Assembly (NCBI GenBank): GCA_023433985.1
Contig: JAEYTN010000447.1
Coordinates: forward strand, 1-7,251
Reading direction: 5' to 3'
Length of the DNA stretch: 7,251 nt
Origin: Pseudomonadota bacterium
Lineage (GTDB): Bacteria; Pseudomonadota; Alphaproteobacteria; Rhizobiales; Devosiaceae
Part shown: positions 1-6,165 of the stretch, piece after piece
Numbering within the stretch: position 1 is the stretch's first letter
How the letters are laid out: every line of letters begins with the position of its first letter
Notes under the pieces: generated by a model
The model's input: only the letters and a program-made list of their open reading frames with translations
What the model was told of the DNA's origin: nothing
Database searches by the model: none
Program-made: the position numbers and the translations under genes

Positions 1-41
1 GGGTGACTAAAATTGCTGCGGCAGGGAAGCGGCGGGAAATG

Positions 42-72
42 GCTTTCCGGGAAGGATGGGGAGGTGGAAAGC
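42..72 (-). terminator. Weak inverted repeat downstream of the exonuclease III gene
   Basis: GCTTTCC at 42-48 is the exact reverse complement of GGAAAGC at 66-72, with a 17-base loop. It begins 19 bases past the stop of the exonuclease III gene in the direction of transcription. The loop is long and no T-run follows, so it is at best a poor terminator candidate. Nothing else is recognisable in bases 1-90. Confidence 0.18.
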
Positions 73-90
73 GGTTTCAGCGGGAAGGGG

Positions 91-879
91 TCAGCGTCGC
101 TTCCTGTCGCTCAACTCCAGCCAGACCGGGGCGTGGTCGGAGGCGTCTTCCAGCGCGCGGACGGGGCGGTCTATGCCGGCGCCCTTCAGGCGGGAGAGCA
201 ACTGGGGGGAGAGGAGGAGGTGGTCGAGGCGGAGGCCGGCGTTCCGCTCCCAGCGGTTCCGGCGGTAGTCCCAGAAGGTGTAGAGGGCCGGCTCGTCGGG
301 GAAGATTTCGCGCAGGGCATCGGTCCAGCCCTGCGCGAGGAGTTGGGCGAACTGGGCGCGCGGCTGCGGCTGGACGAGGGCGTTGTCCCGGTAGGACGTG
401 GTCTCGTAGATGTCGCGCGGCTCGGGGACGATGTTGTAGTCGCCGGCGAGGACGACGGGGATGTCTTCGCCGAGGAGGTCGGCAGCGTGGGCGATGAGGC
501 GGTCATTCCAGGCGAGCTTGTACTGGAATTTCGGGCCGGGCTGCGGGTTGCCGTTGGGGGCGTAGAGGCAGGCGACGAGGATGCCCGAGACCGCGGCTTC
601 GATGTAGCGCGCCTCGCGATCAGATTCGTCACCGGGCAGTTCGTCGCGGGTGAGGACCGGGTCGGCGCCGCGGGCGAGGATGGCGACGCCGTTCCAGGTG
701 GATTGGCCGCGCCAGACAGCGCCGTAGCCGGCTTTCGCCAGGGCTGATTGCGGGAACTGCAGGTCGGCGGCTTTCAGTTCCTGCAGGCAGACGACGTCGG
801 GTTCGGCGGCCTCCAGCCATTCGAGCAGCACTGGAAGACGGCGGTTTATGTTGTTGATGTTGAAGGTAGCGAGCTTCAA
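91..879 (-). CDS. xth: Exodeoxyribonuclease III / AP endonuclease (TTG start)
   Basis: A 262-residue Mg-dependent endonuclease/exonuclease/phosphatase-fold enzyme, expected to cut DNA at abasic sites and remove 3' blocking groups or 3' nucleotides in base excision repair. Family landmarks are in order: N-terminal MKLATFNINNINRR with Asn7, LQELK with metal-binding Glu34, WNGVAIL at 62-68, CLYAPNG with Tyr106, GDYNIVPEPRDI with Asp147 and Asn149, the RLDH segment with Asp219, and the closing SDHAPV with Asp248-His249. All catalytic positions are present and the length is usual (about 255-270). The start is TTG at 879-877, chosen because the family's N-terminal motif begins exactly there and no nearby in-frame ATG or GTG precedes it. 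No clear Shine-Dalgarno is visible. The TTG lies 5 bases after the stop of the hydrolase gene, so translation is probably coupled. It is the last gene of the minus-strand run. The family is confident; the exact substrate preference is not. Confidence 0.95.
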   Translation of the reverse strand: MKLATFNINNINRRLPVLLEWLEAAEPDVVCLQELKAADLQFPQSALAKAGYGAVWRGQSTWNGVAILARGADPVLTRDELPGDESDREARYIEAAVSGILVACLYAPNGNPQPGPKFQYKLAWNDRLIAHAADLLGEDIPVVLAGDYNIVPEPRDIYETTSYRDNALVQPQPRAQFAQLLAQGWTDALREIFPDEPALYTFWDYRRNRWERNAGLRLDHLLLSPQLLSRLKGAGIDRPVRALEDASDHAPVWLELSDRKRR

Positions 880-884
880 CGGGC

Positions 885-1526
885 TCAGCCGGTGATGCGA
901 GTCGCGAAGGCGTGGGCGCTGTCAGCCAGCGTCTGCAAGTGCTGCGCGGTGGTGAAGCCGGAGATCGCCTTGCGCGGCTTGAGGTCGTGGTCGCCGTCTT
1001 CGAGCCAAAGCAGCTCGATCTGGGGGGGCAGGTCGTAGGTCCTGACCTCGTCGGGGACGCCGAACTCGTCGCGGGTGCCTTGCACGATGAGGGTCGGCGT
1101 CCTCAGGTCCTTGAGGTGCGCGGTGCGCAACTGGGTAGGCCGACCCGGCGGATGGAAGGGGTAGCCGAGGCAGACGAGACCGGCGATGCGGCGCGCATCG
1201 TAGAGGGCGTCGGCGGCCATCGAGGCGACGCGGCCACCCATCGACTTGCCGCCGATCAACAGCGGGCCTTCGGTGGGGCCGAGATCGTCGACTGCCGCGA
1301 TGAATTCGGGGATCACGGTTTCGGCCTTGGGGGGCGGCTTGCGGTGGCCGGTGCGGCGGGCTGCCATGTAGCCGAACTCGAAGCGGGCGACGCGGAAGCC
1401 GGCGGCGGCGAGGGCCCTGGCGGTGGCGTTCATGGAGGCAGAATCCATGGGCGCACCGGCACCGTGGGCGAGGAGGATCGTGAAGCGGGCGTCCTCGGAG
1501 CCATCGAAGAGGAAGTCGGTTGCCAT
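885..1526 (-). CDS. Small alpha/beta hydrolase, KANL3/Tex30-like family
   Basis: A 213-residue alpha/beta-hydrolase-fold protein without a signal peptide or membrane segment, so probably cytoplasmic. The fold shows in order: ILLAHGAGAPMDS at 17-29 (strand plus oxyanion-hole loop), the nucleophile elbow GGKSMGG with Ser95, LIVQGTRDEFG with probable acid Asp153, and EDGDHDLKP with His180, giving a complete Ser-Asp-His triad. The GKSMGGR elbow together with DGDHDLKPRK near the C-terminus matches the compact Tex30/KANL3-type hydrolases, often annotated only as 'alpha/beta fold family hydrolase'. The natural substrate is unknown. The ATG at 1526-1524 overlaps by one base the TGA of the preceding gene (TGATG), a typical coupling arrangement, and no strong Shine-Dalgarno precedes it. 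It sits between the BRCT-TPR gene and the exonuclease III gene, but nothing in its sequence links it to DNA repair. Confidence 0.88.
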   Translation of the reverse strand: MATDFLFDGSEDARFTILLAHGAGAPMDSASMNATARALAAAGFRVARFEFGYMAARRTGHRKPPPKAETVIPEFIAAVDDLGPTEGPLLIGGKSMGGRVASMAADALYDARRIAGLVCLGYPFHPPGRPTQLRTAHLKDLRTPTLIVQGTRDEFGVPDEVRTYDLPPQIELLWLEDGDHDLKPRKAISGFTTAQHLQTLADSAHAFATRITG

Positions 1527-1528
1527 CA
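1524..1528 (-). promoter_or_regulatory. TGATG stop-start overlap (translational coupling)
   Basis: The TGA of the BRCT-TPR gene (1528-1526) shares its last A with the ATG of the hydrolase gene (1526-1524). With no good Shine-Dalgarno in front of the second gene, terminating ribosomes probably restart here, which supports one transcript for both genes. Confidence 0.6.
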
Positions 1529-2602
1529 GCCTGCGGACTTCCGGAGTTCAAGGTCGATATAGGCGATGCCGCGCTGCGCCTTCCTAGCCCAGTCAGAATG
1601 GTCGTCGAGTTCGAGGTAGCGGCTCCACCAGCGGCGGGCCTCGGGCAGGTCGTGGGCCTCGTATTCGAGGGTGGCGAGGTTGTAGACCGCGTCGGCGTAG
1701 CCGAGGTCGATGCCGATGGCGCTCAGCAGGTGCTCGCGGGCGGCCGCGATCCGGCCGAGGTCGCGCAGCAGGCCGGCGTAGTTGAACCACGCCTCGGCGA
1801 AGCCCGGATCGAGCTTGATGGCGCGAGCGTAGGCGAGGGCGGCCTGCTCCGGCTGCTCCAGCGCCTTGAGGCAGTTGGCGAGGTTGAAGGCGGCGACGGA
1901 ATCGGTGGGGTCGATGGCGAGGCAGCGCTCGTAGAGCGTGGCGGCCTCGGCGTAGAGCTTGTTGGCTTCGAGACGCTCGGCGCGAGCGAAGTACTCCTCG
2001 GAGTGGTCGGCACCCGCGTCGAGATCGAGCAGGCGCTGGCCGTCCATCTCGGCCTCGGCCTGACCTTCCTGCACGTAGAGCCGGTCGCCGCGGTGATGCA
2101 GCGAGAGCGCGGTGAGCGAGGTGACCGGGCCGGTCCGATGGATGGAGCGGGCAATGGCACCCCAACCGGCGCCGCCGGCGACGAGGCCGGCGTACTTGCG
2201 GGCGAGGATGAGGTCGCGGAACGAGAAGGGCTCGGCGGCGTGCTCGAAGGCATCGAACAGGGCCAGCATGTCGAAGGTGCGCGCGTCGAGGCGGGACTGC
2301 TCAAGGAGCGAGGCGCGGCTGAGGCTCGAGTGCTGGGGCGGATCGAGCAGGCGGAGCCAGGTGAGGAAGCCGCGTTCGCTGAGGAGGGTGGCCTCATGCT
2401 GGCGGAGGTCGGCAAGCCTGGCCTCGATCTCGGCGTCCGGGAGGCGGTCGATCAGCTTGCGGCCGATGACGACGTGGGTGGTTTGCCGGTTGATGCCGCG
2501 ACGGAGCTGGCCGCCGACGGCCTCGACGGCGCGCGCCGCGAGGCGCCGCGGGAACGCTTCGAGCGCTCCCACGATGCCGAAAATGGTGCCCGCCTTAGCC
2601 AT
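1526..2602 (-). CDS. BRCT domain plus tetratricopeptide-repeat protein, possible MerR-like middle domain
   Basis: A 358-residue predicted soluble protein in three parts. Residues about 1-85 look like a BRCT domain: a hydrophobic start (TIFGIVGAL), a Gly-Gly turn at 30-31 followed by TTHVVIG at 41-47, and a terminal helix with FLTWL at 79-83. Residues about 90-180 contain FSFRDLILARKYAGLVAGG, then a short helix (WGAIARSIHR) and a beta hairpin (DRLYVQEG), which resembles the helix-turn-helix and wing of MerR-type regulators; this reading is tentative. Residues about 200-336 form four tetratricopeptide repeats of about 34 residues, marked by A.LYERCLAIDPTD, AYARAIKLDPGFAEAWFN, LLSAIGIDLGYADAVYN and WWSRYLELDD. 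BRCT domains usually bind DNA ends or phosphoproteins, and TPRs bind protein partners, so a scaffold role near DNA repair is plausible. No catalytic motif is visible. The start at ATG 2602 fits the beginning of the BRCT fold; the upstream ribosome site is poor. It lies 149 bases after ku and overlaps the next gene by one base. Function unknown. Confidence 0.85.
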   Translation of the reverse strand: MAKAGTIFGIVGALEAFPRRLAARAVEAVGGQLRRGINRQTTHVVIGRKLIDRLPDAEIEARLADLRQHEATLLSERGFLTWLRLLDPPQHSSLSRASLLEQSRLDARTFDMLALFDAFEHAAEPFSFRDLILARKYAGLVAGGAGWGAIARSIHRTGPVTSLTALSLHHRGDRLYVQEGQAEAEMDGQRLLDLDAGADHSEEYFARAERLEANKLYAEAATLYERCLAIDPTDSVAAFNLANCLKALEQPEQAALAYARAIKLDPGFAEAWFNYAGLLRDLGRIAAAREHLLSAIGIDLGYADAVYNLATLEYEAHDLPEARRWWSRYLELDDHSDWARKAQRGIAYIDLELRKSAG

Positions 2603-2650
2603 GGTGGCGATTCTACGGGGTTAGGGGGTGATCCGCCAGCCCTGTGTGAA

Positions 2651-2731
2651 GGGGGGCGTTACCCCTCCTCAGCTGTGCTGGGTCGCTGCGCGACAAGCGC
2701 CTATCCTCCGCCGCCAAGGCGGAGGAGGCGC
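2651..2731. repeat. Hairpin-rich intergenic element between ku and the BRCT-TPR gene
   Basis: This part of the 149-base non-coding gap (2603-2751) holds three inverted repeats. The first pairs GGGG at 2653-2656 with CCCC at 2662-2665. The second pairs GTCGC at 2682-2686 with GCGAC at 2690-2694. The third and strongest pairs CCTCCGCC at 2705-2712 with GGCGGAGG at 2718-2725 around a 5-base loop, extended after a small internal loop by GCGCC at 2697-2701 with GGCGC at 2727-2731. The strong hairpin lies about 20 bases past the ku stop but is not followed by a T-run, so it is not a standard intrinsic terminator. It could slow transcription or protect the 3' end of the ligD-ku message. The order of a C/T-rich stretch, GTCGCTGCGCGAC and a CTCC/GGAG hairpin resembles dispersed palindromic repeats I recall from Rhizobiales intergenic regions; copy number cannot be judged from one window. 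Confidence 0.5.
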
Positions 2732-2751
2732 AGGGGCGCATCGCTGCGGTG

Positions 2752-3690
2752 CTAGGCCTTCTTGCGGGCTGCAGGCTTGGGGGCGACGGCTTCGGAGGCG
2801 GCGAGGGCGTCCTTCAGGGATACCTTCTTCGGAGCGGGCTTGTCAGCCGGTTCGGCCGCGGCCTTGGCGGTAGCCTTCTTCGGAGCGGCCTCCTTGGACT
2901 TGCTCGCCGCGGCGGGCTTGGCCTCGCCGAGGGAAGCCTTCAGCGCATCCATGAGGTTGATGACATTGCCGCGCTCCGGCGCCTGGGCGATGATCGGCTT
3001 GTGGCCCTTGAGCTTCTCGCGGATCATTTCCATGAGCGCGGTTTCGTACCGATCCTCGTACTGCTTGGGATCGAACTTGGTGACCTTCTGCTTGATCAGC
3101 GCCTCGGCGAGCTGCAGCATTTCGGGGTCCGGCTTGCCTTCGGGGATGGTGTCGAACACCTCCGAGCTGGCGCGGACTTCCGACGGATTGCGCAGGGTGT
3201 GGAGGAACATGCCGTTGTCGCGGGCACCGATGGTGACGACGCGCTCGCGGGACGACATCACCAGCCGGGCGATGGCAACCTTGCCTGAGGCGCGGAGCGC
3301 TTCTCGGAGCACGACGAAGGTTTCTTCCGCCATGGCGCCATCGGGGGCGAGGTAGTAGGGCGCGTCCTCGTAGATGGTGTCGACCTCGGACTGGTCGACG
3401 AAGGACTCGATGTTGATGGTGTGGGAGCTCTCGATGCGGACGGCTTCGAGGTCGCTGTCATCGATGATGATGTACTGCTTGTCCTCGTACTCGTAGCCCT
3501 TCACGAGGTCGGAGCGCTCGACGATGCCCAGTTCGGGATCGACCGGCTTCATGTTGATCCGGTTGTGGGTGTCCTTGTGCAGCTGGTTGAAGCGGATGCG
3601 CTCGTTGGTGCTGGTCGCCGGGTAGAGTTTCACCGGGCAGGTGACCAGGCTCAGCTTGAGGTAACCCTTCCAACTCGAACGCGGCGCCAT
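2752..3690 (-). CDS. ku: Non-homologous end joining protein Ku
   Basis: A 312-residue bacterial Ku, which forms a homodimeric ring on broken double-strand DNA ends and recruits LigD. The family signature is clear from the start: WKGYLKLSLVTCPVKLYPA at 7-25, FNQLHKDTHNRI at 34-45, the segment VERSDLVKGYEYEDKQYIII at 57-76, DTIYEDAPYYLAPDG at 104-118, and ALRASGKVAIAR plus SRERVV through about 152. The conserved NLMDALKASL segment at 245-254 ends the core. Beyond it is a tail of about 58 residues rich in Lys, Ala and Pro, as in the longer bacterial Ku proteins, where basic tails contribute to DNA binding. The tail includes a second similar helix (SLKDALAAS, 291-299). The total is slightly longer than the common 260-300. 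A good Shine-Dalgarno precedes the ATG, and the gene starts 22 bases after the ligD stop, so the two are almost certainly cotranscribed. Confidence 0.97.
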   Translation of the reverse strand: MAPRSSWKGYLKLSLVTCPVKLYPATSTNERIRFNQLHKDTHNRINMKPVDPELGIVERSDLVKGYEYEDKQYIIIDDSDLEAVRIESSHTINIESFVDQSEVDTIYEDAPYYLAPDGAMAEETFVVLREALRASGKVAIARLVMSSRERVVTIGARDNGMFLHTLRNPSEVRASSEVFDTIPEGKPDPEMLQLAEALIKQKVTKFDPKQYEDRYETALMEMIREKLKGHKPIIAQAPERGNVINLMDALKASLGEAKPAAASKSKEAAPKKATAKAAAEPADKPAPKKVSLKDALAASEAVAPKPAARKKA

Positions 3691-3696
3691 CGACGT

Positions 3697-3701
3697 CTCC
3701 C
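3697..3701 (-). promoter_or_regulatory. Ribosome binding site of ku
   Basis: On the minus strand GGGAG precedes the ku ATG by 6 bases, in the short gap after the ligD stop. It is one of the two clearest Shine-Dalgarno sequences in the window and supports independent, probably strong, translation of Ku. Confidence 0.6.
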
Positions 3702-3712
3702 AAACGCAGACA

Positions 3713-6154
3713 CTATTTCCCAGCCCCCAATTGTGGGGGCAATTCGCAGGCGGACTCGTTAATTTCGGCCCACGGATCGCCCGACATGGTTAAGAGACCG
3801 GGAACTGAAGAGTAGTTCAAATCCTCCGGACCGTCGATGGATTCGAGATCGCGCCAATCGAGCGGAGTGGACACTGGAAGGTGGGGCTTGCCGCGCAGGG
3901 TGTAGGGCGCGGCGGCGGTGGCGCTGCGGGCGTTGCGGTGGAAATCGATGAAAATGCGACGCTTGCGGTTATCCTTGCCCATGATGGCGACGAAGGTGTC
4001 GGGGGCGGTCTTGGCGAGCAGGGTGGCGATGGTGCCGGTGGCGGCGTGTACCGCCTTCCAGCCGAGCCTGGGCTGCAGCGGGACGACGAGGTGGAGGCCC
4101 TTGCCGCCGGAGGTTTTCACGAAGGGGACGAGGCCGATGCTTTCGAGTTCGCCCTTGAGGTGGACGGCGGCCTCGACGACCTCGCGCCACTCGATGCCTT
4201 CGCCCGGATCGAGGTCGAAGACGATGCGGTCGGGCTTTTCGAGGTGGCTCAGGTGGGTGCCCCAGGTGTGGAACTCGACGCCGCCGAACTGCGGTAGCGC
4301 CAGGTAGCCGCGGGCGTCCTCAATGGTGAGGTAGGTCTTGTCCTCCTCGTCGGAGTTCTGGGTCTCGAAGACGTTGATGGTTTTTGGCATGCCCTTGAAG
4401 GCGTGGCGCTGGTAGAAGCAGTCCTTCGCGAGCCCGGTGGGGCAGCGGACCAGCGACACCGGCCGGTTGAGGATGTGCGGCAGCATGAAATCGCCGACCG
4501 CGGCGTAGTAGACGGCGATGTCGAGCTTGGTCGGGCCGCTCTTGCCGAAGAGGCGGCGGGTGGGATTGGTGATCGAGATCGAGGCGAGGTCGGCATCGGT
4601 GACGAGGCGCTTGCGCTCGGTGGTTTGCGCGGTGAGCTCGGCTTCGCGGAGGCCCATGAAGACGGCGTGGCGGAGCATGCCGTCGCCCGTGCGGTTGGAA
4701 TAGTGCACGCGGGCGTGGAGGACGGGACGGACCCATTTCACCTCCTTCGGGGCGCCCTCGAGGGGGACGCCACCATCAGCGAGGGCGGCGAGGCGGGCTT
4801 CGAGGCTCCTTTGGGTGTCGCTGTCGAAGCCGGTGCCGATCTTGCCGATGTATCGGAGTTCGCCATCGACCCATTCGGCGGCGGCGAGGGCGGCGAGGCC
4901 CTCGGCAGCGGCTGAGGTGGTGTAGCCGGCGATGAGGACGTCCTCGACCTTGCGGGCCTTGGCCTTGATCCAGAGGTTGGTGCGGCCAGGGCTGGAGAGG
5001 GAATCCTCGCGCTTCGACACGATGCCTTCGAGTCCCATTTCCGAGGCGCGGGCGAAGAGGGCATCGCCGTCGCCCTCGACATGGTCGGAGTACTGGATGG
5101 CGGAACGGCCCCCGGCGACGCCGGCGATGAGCTGGCTCAGGTACTCCTTGCGCTTCTTCAGCGGGGTGCGGCGGAGGTCCCAGCCGTCGAGATAGAGGAG
5201 GTCGAAGGCGTAGAAGGTGAGTTTCGAGCCAGGGCCGGACGACAGCGCGTCTTGCAGGAGTGAAAAGTGGGAGATGCCGCGCTCGTCGAGGACGACGATC
5301 TCGCCGTCGATGATAGCGGACTTTGCCGGGAGCTGCGCGAAGGCCTGGGGGAGGAGGCCGTAGCGGTGGGTCCAGTCGAGGCCGGCGCGGGTTTGGAGAC
5401 GCACCTTGCCATCTTCTAGGAAGGCGAGGGTGCGGTAGCCGTCGAACTTGATTTCGTGGAGGTAGCCGGGGCCCTTTGCTGCGCCCTTGGGCGGGACTTC
5501 GGCGGCGGTGGCGAGCTGGGGTTCGAGCGTGAGGGGCATTGGTCCCTTCACGGCGCCGGCGGCGGCGGTGGGGCGGGGCGGCTTGCGGACGGTGACCAGT
5601 TCCTCGATGCGGCGGCCGGTCTTCACGCTTTCGGGCCGGGCTTCGAGAATATCGGTTTGGGTGTCGACGGCCTGGTCGTGCTCCTTGAAGAACAGCCAGT
5701 TGTCCTTGCCGTTATCGCCGGGCTTGGGTTTGAGGCGGGCGAGCATCCAGCCGCCCTTCACCTTTTCGCCCCAGAGGCGGAACTTGAAGTCGCCGGTGCG
5801 CAGGGCTTCGTCGGGGTCGCCCATGGGGGCCCAGGTGCCGGTATCCCAGACTATCATGGGGCCGCCGCCATATTCGCCTTCGGGGATGACGCCTTCGAAG
5901 TCGATATATTCGACCGGATGATCCTCGGTGTGAACGGCGAGGCGCTTGTCGGCAGGGTTGAGCGAGGGGCCCTTCGGCACCGCCCAGCTGAGGAGGACGC
6001 CATTGTGCTCGAGGCGGAGGTCGTAGTGCGGAGCGGTGGCGGAATGGCGGTGGATGACGAAGCGCGAGCCGGACGCAGCCGGCACGGAGCCTGCCGGTTC
6101 GCTGGTCTTCGAGAAGTTCCGCTTCTTGCGGTAAGTGCCCAGTGCGTCGGCCAT
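3713..6154 (-). CDS. ligD: Multifunctional DNA ligase D (phosphoesterase-ligase-polymerase)
   Basis: An 813-residue ATP-dependent end-joining ligase with its domains in the Pseudomonas-type order. The 3'-phosphoesterase domain (about 25-190) has FVIHRHSATAPHYDLRLE with His37, His43 and Asp45, then EDHP with His79 and PEGEYGGG at 91-98. The ligase domain (about 205-400) has KFDGYR with the nucleophile Lys236, DGEIVVLD at 283-290, FYAFDLLYL at 314-322, LEGIVSKR at 375-382 and WIKAKA at 395-400, followed by an OB-fold to about 500. The primase-like polymerase domain (about 540-795) has DIAVYYAAVGDFMLPHILN, the metal-binding FDLDP with Asp647 and Asp649, TSGGKGLHLVVPL at 681-693, and the third Asp737 in FIDFHRNARSATAAAPYT. 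All three active sites look intact and the length is usual (about 800-870). The start is supported by the family opening L.TYRKKR.FSKT.EP. The upstream GGGG is only 2 bases from the ATG, so the ribosome site is weak and coupling from the gene 11 bases upstream is likely. Confidence 0.98.
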   Translation of the reverse strand: MADALGTYRKKRNFSKTSEPAGSVPAASGSRFVIHRHSATAPHYDLRLEHNGVLLSWAVPKGPSLNPADKRLAVHTEDHPVEYIDFEGVIPEGEYGGGPMIVWDTGTWAPMGDPDEALRTGDFKFRLWGEKVKGGWMLARLKPKPGDNGKDNWLFFKEHDQAVDTQTDILEARPESVKTGRRIEELVTVRKPPRPTAAAGAVKGPMPLTLEPQLATAAEVPPKGAAKGPGYLHEIKFDGYRTLAFLEDGKVRLQTRAGLDWTHRYGLLPQAFAQLPAKSAIIDGEIVVLDERGISHFSLLQDALSSGPGSKLTFYAFDLLYLDGWDLRRTPLKKRKEYLSQLIAGVAGGRSAIQYSDHVEGDGDALFARASEMGLEGIVSKREDSLSSPGRTNLWIKAKARKVEDVLIAGYTTSAAAEGLAALAAAEWVDGELRYIGKIGTGFDSDTQRSLEARLAALADGGVPLEGAPKEVKWVRPVLHARVHYSNRTGDGMLRHAVFMGLREAELTAQTTERKRLVTDADLASISITNPTRRLFGKSGPTKLDIAVYYAAVGDFMLPHILNRPVSLVRCPTGLAKDCFYQRHAFKGMPKTINVFETQNSDEEDKTYLTIEDARGYLALPQFGGVEFHTWGTHLSHLEKPDRIVFDLDPGEGIEWREVVEAAVHLKGELESIGLVPFVKTSGGKGLHLVVPLQPRLGWKAVHAATGTIATLLAKTAPDTFVAIMGKDNRKRRIFIDFHRNARSATAAAPYTLRGKPHLPVSTPLDWRDLESIDGPEDLNYSSVPGLLTMSGDPWAEINESACELPPQLGAGK

Positions 6155-6165
6155 ATCCCCAGACG

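Noticed and set aside
13..747. A 244-codon plus-strand open frame opposite the exonuclease III gene
   Set aside because: It is a low-complexity antisense shadow of a gene whose catalytic residues are all conserved on the minus strand.
2697..2731. Intrinsic terminator after ku
   Set aside because: The stem is strong, but TAGGCGCTTG or similar mixed sequence follows rather than a T-run, so it is listed as a hairpin element instead.
1520..2755. A 411-codon open frame on the plus strand opposite the BRCT-TPR gene
   Set aside because: Its translation is rich in Gly, Ala, Glu and Val without any family motif, while the opposite strand encodes clear TPRs. Long antisense frames are expected in GC-rich DNA.
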